From NCBI GenBank assembly GCA_025352585.1, contig JANXTD010000260.1, forward strand, positions 1 through 8,185: a DNA stretch of 8,185 nucleotides, given 5' to 3'. Positions 1-5,925 of the stretch are shown here, piece after piece. The position numbers were made by a program, and so were the translations under genes. Below the pieces are notes generated by a model. The model was given only the letters and a program-made list of their open reading frames with translations, searched no databases and was not told the origin of the DNA. This stretch comes from Fimbriiglobus sp. (GTDB taxonomy: Bacteria > Planctomycetota > Planctomycetia > Gemmatales > Gemmataceae). Each line of letters starts with the position of its first letter. Positions within the stretch are counted from its first letter, which is position 1.

Positions 1-362
1 GTGCCGTCGTCCTTGCGCTCGAGGTAGAAGATATTCGTCTGGCCCGGCGCGCTGATCTGCGGCTGCGGCTTGAGGTTCGCGTCGAGGACCCGCGACAGGT
101 TGGTCGCCTTGCTTTGGAGCAGCAGGTAGCGGCCGTTGCTACTCGCGCCGAGCACCTGCACGGCCGCGTCCGCCGGGATGGCGAGCAGGTCGGTCGCGCT
201 GGTGAAGTCCGGCTGCCGCGTGATGAGGGTCGCGTCGGGCATCGCCCGCAGTTCGAGCGACTCGACGGCCGGCTTGAAGCTCGGGGCCGTCACCGTGATC
301 CGCGCCGACGCCTTGGCCCCCCGCGCCTTGCCCGCCGCCAACCAGCTCGAAAAGAACGACAT
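1..362 (-). CDS. Probable exported planctomycete protein with beta-propeller-like repeat, N-terminal part
   Basis: The first 120 codons of a minus-strand gene that runs off the left edge. It starts MSFFSSWLAAGKARG at an ATG (362-360) preceded by a good Shine-Dalgarno sequence (AGGAAGAGG, 5-nt gap). The N-terminus is basic with no clear hydrophobic signal peptide. It carries VESLELRAMP at residues 33-42, matching the V-x-x-L-E-x-R-x-x-P motif seen near the N-terminus of many planctomycete surface or secreted proteins. From about residue 72 the pattern 'SSNGRYLLLQSKATNL' followed by 'IFYLER' resembles the PD40/TolB-type propeller blades found in large planctomycete extracellular proteins. I infer a surface protein of unknown function; most of it lies outside the window. 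The gene is divergent from the metalloprotease gene, which carries the same N-terminal motif. Confidence 0.75.
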   Translation of the reverse strand, partial: MSFFSSWLAAGKARGAKASARITVTAPSFKPAVESLELRAMPDATLITRQPDFTSATDLLAIPADAAVQVLGASSNGRYLLLQSKATNLSRVLDANLKPQPQISAPGQTNIFYLERKDDG

Positions 363-905
363 GGTAACCTCTTCCTAATGGTCGGCGACGGTCCAACGGA
401 GGACTAGACTCCTAGGCACCAGTATGGACTGTTGAGGCCGGGAAAGAAAACGAGGCCGCGGGCTTTCACCCCAAGCCGCCCTTCGCCCGTCTCGCGCAGT
501 TCGCGCCAGCCGCACAGCCGACGCAGCCGCCGGGACCGGTGCCCTTCGCCCAGGTCGAAAGTCCGACGGGCGACGCCCGAAAAAGTTTCGCCCCGCCGCA
601 ATTTGGGGCCGCGCGTCGGAGCCTCCGACACCGCGCCGGCAGGACTGTCGGGAGTTCCGCCCTCATCCCGGCGGAAGTCTTCGGAATCCTTCCCCCGCGA
701 ATCGTCCCGTCCTAAATCCCTGTCGGCTCGATGTCACCGGCCGCCGATCGCCTCGCCGGCCGTGGCAGACCCCCCGTCCTCGGAAGTGTTCGCGACGCGC
801 GTTTGTTGGTGCCCCGGCCCCCGCCGGTCGCGCCGACGCCGCCGCACGCACCCCCGAACGGGCCGCGCGGCCCTGGCCCCCCACACGCCCCGACGAACTC
901 GCCCC
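363..905. other. Divergent intergenic region, no supported gene
   Basis: These 543 bp separate two divergent genes. The frame of the downstream metalloprotease stays open from 432 to 905, but the implied peptide is a run of Arg, Pro and Ser without domain character, as expected from stop-poor high-GC DNA. It would also push the LEDRLAP motif, normally close to the N-terminus, past residue 170. Apart from the ribosome binding site at 368-376 I see no strong promoter. The stretch around 411-455 is less GC-rich than its surroundings and could hold promoter elements, but no hexamer pair is convincing. The region presumably drives both genes. Confidence 0.6.
368..376 (-). promoter_or_regulatory. 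Shine-Dalgarno for the leftmost gene
   Basis: On the minus strand the sequence reads AGGAAGAGG, then 5 nt, then ATG. This purine-rich match supports 362 as the start. It is one of the better ribosome binding sites in the window, where most starts have none that is obvious. Confidence 0.7.
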
Positions 906-2864
906 ATGCGCACCGCCAAACGCCCCGCCCGCCGCGCCCCGCTCCAGGTCCTCGCCCTGGAAGACCGCCTCGCCCCGGCGCTGGACATCCGCATCGACTA
1001 CAGCCTCGACACCAGCGGCTTCTTCAGCGACCCGGCGCACCGCGCGGCCCTCGAGCGCGCCGTGGTCGGGCACGAGGCCCACCTCGACTCGTCGATGGCG
1101 GCGATTACGGGCGGCGGCAACAACCAGTGGTCGGCGATCTTCAACAACCCCAGCACCGGGGCCGAGGTGCGCGTCGCCAACCCGGCCGTCCCCGCCGACA
1201 CGGTGGTGATCTACGCCGGCGGCATGGCGATCGGCGGCGGCGAGGCCGGCTCCGGCGGCCCCGGCGGCTTCACGGCCAGCGGCAGCCGCGCCTTCCAGGC
1301 CAGCGTCCAGACCCGCGGCGTGACCGGCTTCGCCAGTTGGGGCGGCAGCCTGTCGTTCGACACCGGCACCAACTGGTACTTCGGCACCGACCCGGCCGGC
1401 CGTAACGCCAGCCAGGTCGATTTCGAGAGCGTCGCCACGCACGAGTTGGGCCACGCGCTCGGCTTCGGCACCTCGCCGCAGTTCGCCGCGCTGATCAAGA
1501 ACGGCGTGTTCACCGGGGCCAACGTCGCCGCGCTCGCCGGGCCGGTCGCCGTGTCGCCCGACCAGTCGCACTACGCGCAGGGCACCCGGTACAACGGCCA
1601 GGCCGTGTCGATGCAGCCGATGCTCGACCCCGTCGGCCGCGTCGGCTACTCGGACCTCGACTACGCGGCGCTGCGCGACATTGGCTGGCGGAGCGCCGGC
1701 GCGGCCTCCCCGGTCGCCCCGCCCACGCCGCCGGTCGTCGTCCCGCCGGTCGTCCCGCCCGTCATCACGCCGGTCGTGACGCCGGTCGTCGCGCCGGTCG
1801 TGACCCCCGTCGTCGCGCCGGACCTCACGCCGCTGGAGACGGCCACGAAGACGGGCGGCAGTTCGGCGCAGGTCGCGGCCCCCGGCGCGGCCGGCACGCC
1901 GGTCGTGGTGTCCGGGGCCAACGACGGCACCGTGCAGATTTACCGGGCCGACGCCGCCGGGGCCTTGACCCTCGCCGCGACGCCCTTCGCCCCCTTCCCC
2001 GGCTTCGGCGGCGCGGTCCGCTCGGCGACCGGCGACGTGACCGGCGACGGCGTGGCCGACATCGTCCTGGGCACCGGCCCCGGCGGCGGCTCGCGGGTGC
2101 GCATCCTGGACGGCAAGACCTACTCGGACGTCGTCCCGCAGTTCAGCGCCTTTGAAAGCGGCTTTAGCGGCGGCGTCTACCTGGCCGCCGGCGACTTCAA
2201 CGGCGACGGCCGCGCCGAGGTCCTCATTACCCCTGACCAGGGTGGCGGCCCGCGCGTCCGCGTCCTGAGTGTGGCGAACGGCCAGGTCGCCACCGCCGCC
2301 GACTTCTTCGGCATGGACGACCCCGCCTTCCGCGGCGGCGCGCGGGTCGCGGTGGGCGACGTCAACGGCGACGGCACGCCCGACCTCGTGGTCGCGGCCG
2401 GGGCCGGCGGCGGCCCCCGCATCAGCATCCTCGACGGCAAGTCGGTCATCTCGGGCAGCCCGCGCCACCTGACCGGCGACTTCTTCGCCTTCGAGCCGGA
2501 GTTGCGCAACGGCGTCTACTTGAGTGCCGGCGACCTGAACGGCGACGGCTTCGCGGACATCGTCTTCGGGGCCGGCCCCGGCGGCGGCCCGCGGGTGATG
2601 AGCGTGAGCGGCAAGGCGTTGACGCGGAGCGGCCCGGCCGCGGCCCTGGCCAGCCCGCTCGCCAACGCCTTCGTCGGCGACACCAACCAGCGCGGCGGCG
2701 TCCGCGTGGCGGTCAAGGACACGGCCGGCGACGGCCACGCCGAGGTCGTGGCCGGGAGCGGCGGCGGCGGCGAGTTACAAGTCCTCGACGGCAGCAGCCT
2801 GGGCCGCAAGAGTTCGCTCGTCCCCTACGTGACGAGCAACCTCGACGGCATCTACGTGGGGTAG
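906..2864 (+). CDS. Zinc metalloprotease (metzincin-like) with C-terminal FG-GAP/VCBS propeller repeats
   Basis: A 652-aa protein, probably exported and degrading proteins at or outside the cell surface. ATG 906 was chosen because it places LEDRLAP at residues 18-24; no Shine-Dalgarno is visible. Residues about 26-263 form the protease domain. HELGHALGFG begins at H179, giving zinc ligands H179 and H183 with catalytic E180. A downstream 'SHY' (H222) and 'MQPMLDP' (M236/M239) precede 'LDYAALRDIGW', as in metzincins with a distant third ligand and a Met-turn. A Pro/Val-rich linker covers 268-309. Five Ca-binding D-x-x-G-D-G-x-[AP]-[DE] loops follow, starting at residues 377, 430, 485, 543 and 605, each preceding a glycine-rich GxGxGGGxR-type strand; together they form an FG-GAP-like propeller ending at 'DGIYVG'. 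Substrate is unknown. The protease and repeat calls are secure; the export route is inferred, since there is no ordinary hydrophobic signal peptide. Confidence 0.88.
   Translation: MRTAKRPARRAPLQVLALEDRLAPALDIRIDYSLDTSGFFSDPAHRAALERAVVGHEAHLDSSMAAITGGGNNQWSAIFNNPSTGAEVRVANPAVPADTVVIYAGGMAIGGGEAGSGGPGGFTASGSRAFQASVQTRGVTGFASWGGSLSFDTGTNWYFGTDPAGRNASQVDFESVATHELGHALGFGTSPQFAALIKNGVFTGANVAALAGPVAVSPDQSHYAQGTRYNGQAVSMQPMLDPVGRVGYSDLDYAALRDIGWRSAGAASPVAPPTPPVVVPPVVPPVITPVVTPVVAPVVTPVVAPDLTPLETATKTGGSSAQVAAPGAAGTPVVVSGANDGTVQIYRADAAGALTLAATPFAPFPGFGGAVRSATGDVTGDGVADIVLGTGPGGGSRVRILDGKTYSDVVPQFSAFESGFSGGVYLAAGDFNGDGRAEVLITPDQGGGPRVRVLSVANGQVATAADFFGMDDPAFRGGARVAVGDVNGDGTPDLVVAAGAGGGPRISILDGKSVISGSPRHLTGDFFAFEPELRNGVYLSAGDLNGDGFADIVFGAGPGGGPRVMSVSGKALTRSGPAAALASPLANAFVGDTNQRGGVRVAVKDTAGDGHAEVVAGSGGGGELQVLDGSSLGRKSSLVPYVTSNLDGIYVG
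1707..1832 (+). repeat. Pro/Val-rich linker coded by short tandem DNA repeats
   Basis: Residues 268-309 of the metalloprotease consist almost only of Pro, Val, Thr and Ala in units such as TPVV and APVV. At DNA level the unit is a degenerate 12-mer based on 'cgccggtcgtga'. It separates the protease from the propeller and probably acts as an extended spacer. The near-identical repeats make its length prone to change by slippage. Confidence 0.75.
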
Positions 2865-2866
2865 CA

Positions 2867-2964
2867 GTCCCCGGCGAGCAGGGGACGATAGTCCCCCGAG
2901 ACTTCTCGTGTCGTACGGTTCACCCGGCGGTGGGGACTCGGGGGACTATCGTCCCCCGCTCGCC
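2867..2964. terminator. Nested inverted repeat between convergent genes, probable bidirectional terminator or repeat element
   Basis: Two 28-nt arms, 2873-2900 and 2937-2964, are inverted copies with a single mismatch (A2880 against C2957), separated by 36 nt. In a minus-strand transcript the mismatch becomes a G-U pair. Each arm is also a hairpin by itself: GGGGAC-GATA-GTCCCC at 2881-2896 (6 bp), and an 8-bp stem with TATC loop at 2939-2958. A further GTCCCC at 2867-2872 can pair with 2881-2886. There is no T-run after either stem, so this is not a classical rho-independent terminator. Its place just after the stop of the plus gene and over the 3' end of the minus gene fits two-way termination or mRNA 3'-end protection. 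It could instead be a small dispersed repeat of REP/BIME type. Confidence 0.7.
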
Positions 2965-3395
2965 GTTTGGCGTGGCACCGCGCACGCGTTGTTCGCGCAC
3001 GGCACCAGCTTGAAGCGGTTGCGCGCCACCCAGCGGTAGGCGCGGTTCCCCAGCGGCAGCACGCCCGGCAGGTACAGCAGGATCGCCAGCGGGGCCGTCA
3101 GCGGCAGTCGCCAGGAGATCCACCGGAAGGCCGTGAACCCGGCGTACACCGACTGGCGGTCGGGCGTGAGCAGGTGCATCTCGTCGAGCATCTTCTGCGG
3201 GTCCAGCGGCACCCCGCTCGCCGGCAAGTTCGCCACGTCGCGGGCGCTCTGGAAGTGCAACAGCCGCAGCCAGTCGAGGGCTTTGAGCAGACGCACGGAC
3301 TGTTGACAGAAGCCGCAATCGCCGTCGTAGAGAACAACCCCCTTGCCAAGAGCGGAGTTGTCGGCGACAGTGGCAGGGCGGGTTTCGGCGGTCAT
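2946..3395 (-). CDS. DCC-family thiol-disulfide oxidoreductase (DUF393)
   Basis: A 149-aa protein of the DCC/DUF393 (YuxK-like) family, which are predicted thiol-disulfide oxidoreductases. The signature YDGDCGFC lies at residues 23-30, with the C27-x-x-C30 pair after a short hydrophobic strand (VVLYDGDC). It is followed by a helix and by 'LRLLHFQSARD', as in the family. A typical hydrophobic segment (about 97-115, LPLTAPLAILLYLPGVLPLG) may bind or cross the membrane. Near the C-terminus C133 and C138 form a second possible cysteine pair. ATG 3395 is preferred over an in-frame TTG four codons upstream. Length is normal for the family. The last five codons and the TAG stop fall inside the inverted repeat at 2937-2964, so the natural C-terminus may have been altered there. 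Physiological substrate is unknown. Confidence 0.9.
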   Translation of the reverse strand: MTAETRPATVADNSALGKGVVLYDGDCGFCQQSVRLLKALDWLRLLHFQSARDVANLPASGVPLDPQKMLDEMHLLTPDRQSVYAGFTAFRWISWRLPLTAPLAILLYLPGVLPLGNRAYRWVARNRFKLVPCANNACAVPRQTASGGR

Positions 3396-3452
3396 GGGTC
3401 GGCCCAACGGGACTGCGAAGCGACTGACAGCGTGTTAACCGCCGCCGGCCGC

Positions 3453-3480
3453 ATTCTACCACCGCGAACCCCGCCGCCAA
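3453..3480 (-). promoter_or_regulatory. Possible sigma-70-like promoter for the DCC-family gene
   Basis: On the minus strand TTGGCG (3480-3475) and TAGAAT (3458-3453) are separated by 16 nt. TAGAAT matches five of six bases of the consensus -10 box and is an unusual AT-rich spot in this GC-rich DNA. It would give a leader of roughly 50 nt. The -35 box is only a 4/6 match, so this is a weak prediction. Confidence 0.35.
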
Positions 3481-3494
3481 CTTCGGGGCCGAGT

Positions 3495-4229
3495 ATGTTC
3501 GAGACGCTCATGGGCCTCCTCGGCGGGGCCGCGCGGAGCCTGGGGGAGCCCCGCCACGGCGGGGGAGGAGCCGCGCCGATGACGACCGCCACCGAACTCC
3601 ACGCCTCCGACGACGACCTGCCGCCCGAGGCCCGCGCGCTCATCGCCGAGGCCGAAGCCGCGGCGCGGGGTGTCCGCGAGGCGCTCGTGTCGCGGGGGGC
3701 GCGGGTGCGGGCCGTCGCCGAGGAGGAGGTCCGCGCCGTCCGCCGCCGCGCCGAGGACGAGGTCCGCGAGTTGGAGATCGCCGCGACGCGCGAACTCGCC
3801 CCGTCACTGACGAGCCTCTTCGACGGCCTGCGCGCCATTCAGGAGACGTACACCAAGCTCGGCAAGCTCGACGAGGCGTTGGCCGTGCGGGCGAACCTGC
3901 GCCACCTGCGCGCCGACCTGCTCGGCATCCGCCCCGACCCCGGCAACCTGTCGGACCTGTCGAGCGACCTCGACGGCCGGACCTTCCTGTACGAAGTCGT
4001 CGGCCGCACCGACGGGGCACTCTGGGGCGGCAACCCGTACACGCTCGACAGCCACCTGGGCACTGCGGCCGTCCACAGCGGGCTGGTCAAGCCGGGGTTG
4101 CGGGCCGTCGTGCGGGTCACGGTCCTCGAGAGCGAGTACCGCGAGTATGTGGGCACGGAGCGGCGGGCGGTGACTTCGTCCGAGTACAACGGCGGCTCGC
4201 GCGCCTACCGACTGGAAGCGGCCGAGTGA
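3495..4229 (+). CDS. LCCL-domain protein with N-terminal helical region
   Basis: A 244-aa protein from ATG 3495. Residues about 43-143 are rich in Glu, Arg and Ala and predicted helical or coiled-coil, including AEEEVRAVRRRAEDEVRELE (75-94) and a TPR-like helix hairpin 'TKLGKLDEALAVR' (120-132). Residues about 164-242 match the LCCL domain, with 'VVGRTDGALWGGNPYTLDS' followed by TAAVHSGLVKPG (190-201), 'VVRVTVL' and 'AVTSSEYNGGSRAYRLE'. The conserved GxxPYTxDS and AAVHxG signatures are present, but the cysteines of animal LCCL domains are absent, as is common in bacterial copies. The first 28 residues are low-complexity, and ATG 3579 (M29), which has a better Shine-Dalgarno, is a real alternative start. 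No signal peptide is evident. LCCL is thought to mediate binding; the ligand is unknown. The gene overlaps the next by GTGA, so the two are probably cotranslated. Confidence 0.82.
   Translation: MFETLMGLLGGAARSLGEPRHGGGGAAPMTTATELHASDDDLPPEARALIAEAEAAARGVREALVSRGARVRAVAEEEVRAVRRRAEDEVRELEIAATRELAPSLTSLFDGLRAIQETYTKLGKLDEALAVRANLRHLRADLLGIRPDPGNLSDLSSDLDGRTFLYEVVGRTDGALWGGNPYTLDSHLGTAAVHSGLVKPGLRAVVRVTVLESEYREYVGTERRAVTSSEYNGGSRAYRLEAAE
3549..3564. repeat. GC-rich palindrome at the 5' end of the LCCL gene
   Basis: CCCCGCC-AC-GGCGGGG is a perfect 7-bp inverted repeat. It lies between the two candidate starts (3495 and 3579), just before a Shine-Dalgarno-like sequence. In mRNA it could form a stable hairpin next to the second start. 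Confidence 0.5.
3564..3570 (+). promoter_or_regulatory. Shine-Dalgarno-like site supporting an internal start at 3579
   Basis: GGAGGAG is followed by 8 nt and ATG 3579 (MTTATEL). This is better placed than anything before ATG 3495, and suggests the LCCL protein may begin at M29, removing the low-complexity N-terminus. Confidence 0.45.
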
Positions 4230-4870
4230 CCGGGAGCCTGCACGACGACTGGGAAGCCTTGCTGCGCACGATCGTCGCCGCCCCCGCCGACGACTTGCCG
4301 CGGCTGGTCGCCGCCGACTGGCTCGACGAGAACGCCGCCAACTTCGGCGCGACGGTCCCCGGCGTCGGCGCGACCGGCGAGGAGTCGTGGGCGGCGCGGG
4401 CCGAGTTGATCCGCGTGCAGTGCGAACTCGCGCGGCTCACCGTGATGGACGCCGACTACAACCGCCTCGCGCGCCTGGAGCGCCGGCTGCTCACGCCCTT
4501 CCACGTCAACCGCCTCTTATGGACCCTCGAAGCCTGCCCGCAGTTGATGCGCCTGCAAGTCCGCGAGGCGAGTTCGGCGATGGCCGGCCTCACGCTCACG
4601 AGTCCCGCCGAGTGCAACTTCCGCCGCGGCTTCGTCGAGTTGGTGCGCTGCCCGGCGAGCGACTGGCGCGCCCACGGCCTCGCGGTCTGCGCCCGCCAGC
4701 CGATCGCCGAGGTGTCGATCACCGACCTGGGCGAACTGACTTCGAGCGAGGCGTGGGAGTTGCGCGAGGCGCTGGCCGGCGTGCCGATGGTGCGCTTGCA
4801 GTACACGCACCAGCCGGCCGGCGTGCCGCTGACCTTCTTCCGCGAGCGCCTGCCGGGCGCGACGGCGTAA
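4226..4870 (+). CDS. TIGR02996 repeat-companion domain protein
   Basis: A 214-aa protein starting at GTG 4226, with GGAAG 7 nt upstream. Its start overlaps the stop of the LCCL gene in the tetranucleotide GTGA. Residues about 9-71 match the TIGR02996 domain: 'ALLRTIVAAPADDLPRLVAA' followed by DWLDEN, then RAELIRVQCELARL (58-71). This family is strongly expanded in Gemmata-type planctomycetes and usually sits before leucine-rich-type repeats. The middle and C-terminal part contains the segment RRGFVELVRC (133-142) and 'ARQPIAEVSITDL', also commonly found in these proteins, but I see no clear run of leucine-rich repeats. The biochemical function of the family is unknown. An insertion rich in Gly, Ala and Thr (about 37-56) separates the two conserved halves of the domain. 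Being coupled to the LCCL gene suggests a shared role. Confidence 0.87.
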   Translation: MTGSLHDDWEALLRTIVAAPADDLPRLVAADWLDENAANFGATVPGVGATGEESWAARAELIRVQCELARLTVMDADYNRLARLERRLLTPFHVNRLLWTLEACPQLMRLQVREASSAMAGLTLTSPAECNFRRGFVELVRCPASDWRAHGLAVCARQPIAEVSITDLGELTSSEAWELREALAGVPMVRLQYTHQPAGVPLTFFRERLPGATA

Positions 4871-4895
4871 AGCGAGCGCGGCGGAAGCCCCCCGA
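4871..4895. other. 25-bp gap between convergent genes
   Basis: The plus-strand TIGR02996 gene ends at 4870 and the minus-strand HAD gene ends at 4896. The gap is GC-rich with no stable hairpin and no T-run, so no intrinsic terminator is evident. Transcripts from both sides probably overlap or end by a factor-dependent route. Confidence 0.5.
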
Positions 4896-5594
4896 TCACT
4901 CGGTCGGCTCGCCGGGAGTCGTCGCCAGCCCCACCACTTCGCCCAGGCTCCGCACGCGGCGTGGCACCTCGGGGTGGCGGCCGTGCGGGTCGAGCAGCAC
5001 CGCGACCATCCCCGCGGCCATCGCCCCGGCGTAGTCGTTGTCGACGTCGTCGCCGACGAAGAGGATGTCGCCCGCGGCGCAGCCGGCCGAGGCGACCACG
5101 GCGTCGAAGAACTTCGCCCCCGGCTTGCGGACGCCGAGCGCGGCGCTGACCAGCACGCGGCCGGCGAGCCGCGCCAACTCGGGCCGGCCGGCGACGACGC
5201 TCAGCAGCCGGGCGTCGTAGTTGGAGGCGAGGCCCAGCGTGAGGCCGAGGGCGTGCAGCCGGTCGAAGGTCGGCGCGGCGTCGGGCGGGCACTCCCAGGC
5301 GGCCGGCGTGGCGAAGTGGCCGTACAGGTCGCGGAAGCACTCCTCCGGCGACCCCGGCAGCGCGTGGGCGACGATGGCCCGCCAGCGTTCGATTTCGCGC
5401 GCCTCGTCGGTGCGCCAGCCGTTGGCCGCGTCGATCGCCTCGTGGCTGCGGTACGCTTCGACGAAGCGCGGCAGCACGTCGGCCGGCTCGACGCTCAGGC
5501 CGTAACGTCGCGCCGCCTCGGCGTACAGCGCCGGCGCGCCGCGCACAGGGTGGATGACCGTGCCGACGGCGTCGAAGTAGGCGGCGCGGATCAC
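4896..5594 (-). CDS. HAD superfamily (subfamily IA) hydrolase
   Basis: A 232-aa HAD-fold protein, REG-2/HDHD3-like in appearance. Motif I is FDAVGTV with nucleophile D8; motif II is LASNYD with S124; motif III is the lysine of GVRKPGAKFFD (K157); motif IV is FVGDDVDNDYAGA with D182, D183 and D187. Helical cap sequence lies between motifs I and II (about residues 15-110), as in subfamily IA. The usual second Asp of the DxD motif is replaced by V10, as in a subset of HAD proteins including some non-phosphatases, so a phosphatase activity should not be assumed. The GTG start at 5594 overlaps the upstream gene's stop (GTGA) and begins right before motif I. Open sequence farther upstream lacks domain character. 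It is the last gene of the minus operon; substrate is unknown. Confidence 0.88.
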   Translation of the reverse strand: MIRAAYFDAVGTVIHPVRGAPALYAEAARRYGLSVEPADVLPRFVEAYRSHEAIDAANGWRTDEAREIERWRAIVAHALPGSPEECFRDLYGHFATPAAWECPPDAAPTFDRLHALGLTLGLASNYDARLLSVVAGRPELARLAGRVLVSAALGVRKPGAKFFDAVVASAGCAAGDILFVGDDVDNDYAGAMAAGMVAVLLDPHGRHPEVPRRVRSLGEVVGLATTPGEPTE

Positions 5595-5893
5595 CGGGCG
5601 CGCCCCGGCACGACGCTCGCGGTCGGCTTGCCGGCGACCAGCGCCGGCATGGCCAGCGGCCTGGCGGCGGGGGCGGCGACCTCCGGCTGGCGGTCGAGCT
5701 CGCGCGACGCCTTGGCGGCCATCGCCACGCTGAGCATGTGCGAGCCGGCGCGGAAGACCGACAGGCCGATGAGCAGCAGCACCCCGGCCTCGAGGATCCG
5801 CCCCGGCAGCAGGAAGACGAAGTAGCAGACGGCGAAGGCCGCCAGCCCCGTGCCGAGTAACACCCACCCCGCCGCCTCGCGTAGCCAAACCAT
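5591..5893 (-). CDS. Small two-helix membrane protein
   Basis: A 100-aa protein that I do not recognise. ATG 5893 has a strong Shine-Dalgarno upstream (GGAGGGGG). The sequence begins MVWLREAAGW and has two hydrophobic segments, about residues 9-29 (GWVLLGTGLAAFAVCYFVFLL) and 33-50, separated by a tight PGR turn, forming a helical hairpin. The tail (about 61-100) is hydrophilic, then Ala/Pro-rich, and probably cytoplasmic or a flexible linker. It lies 32 nt downstream of the larger membrane protein gene and overlaps the HAD gene by GTGA, so it belongs to the same transcript. It may be an accessory subunit of the larger membrane protein; that is inference from position only. Confidence 0.75.
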   Translation of the reverse strand: MVWLREAAGWVLLGTGLAAFAVCYFVFLLPGRILEAGVLLLIGLSVFRAGSHMLSVAMAAKASRELDRQPEVAAPAARPLAMPALVAGKPTASVVPGRAR

Positions 5894-5898
5894 GCGAA

Positions 5899-5906
5899 CC
5901 CCCTCC
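5899..5906 (-). promoter_or_regulatory. Shine-Dalgarno for the small membrane protein
   Basis: The minus strand reads GGAGGGGG, then TTCGC, then ATG at 5893. This decides the start and rules out the longer upstream reading, which would overlap the preceding gene deeply. Confidence 0.75.
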
Positions 5907-5925
5907 GATTGAAGCGTGAGAAGCG

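Noticed and set aside
399..417. Short inverted repeat (GGAG...CTCC) near the start of the leftmost gene as an operator
   Set aside because: Only a 4-bp stem; too weak to call without conservation data.
432..905. N-terminal extension of the metalloprotease frame by 158 codons
   Set aside because: The added peptide is Arg/Pro/Ser-rich filler, and the LEDRLAP motif would be moved far from the N-terminus; ATG 906 fits the family better.
1707..1832. Possible CRISPR-like or tandem non-coding array
   Set aside because: The repeats are short, have no spacers and stay in frame, encoding the Pro/Val linker of the metalloprotease.
663..2738. Long minus-strand open frame (691 codons) opposite the metalloprotease
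   Set aside because: It is antisense to a gene with clear domains, and its translation is Ala/Arg/Gly/Val filler with no motif, as is usual opposite GC-rich genes.
2967..3494. Upstream extension of the LCCL gene frame
   Set aside because: It runs antisense to the well-supported DCC-family gene and shows no domain of its own.
4387..5034. Second plus-strand open frame overlapping the TIGR02996 gene
   Set aside because: It is a frame-shifted shadow with low-complexity Arg/Pro/Ala content and crosses into the antisense of the HAD gene.
5595..5888. N-terminal extension of the HAD protein
   Set aside because: The extra residues are Arg/Gly-rich and overlap the small membrane protein gene completely; GTG 5594 sits directly before motif I and forms a GTGA overlap.
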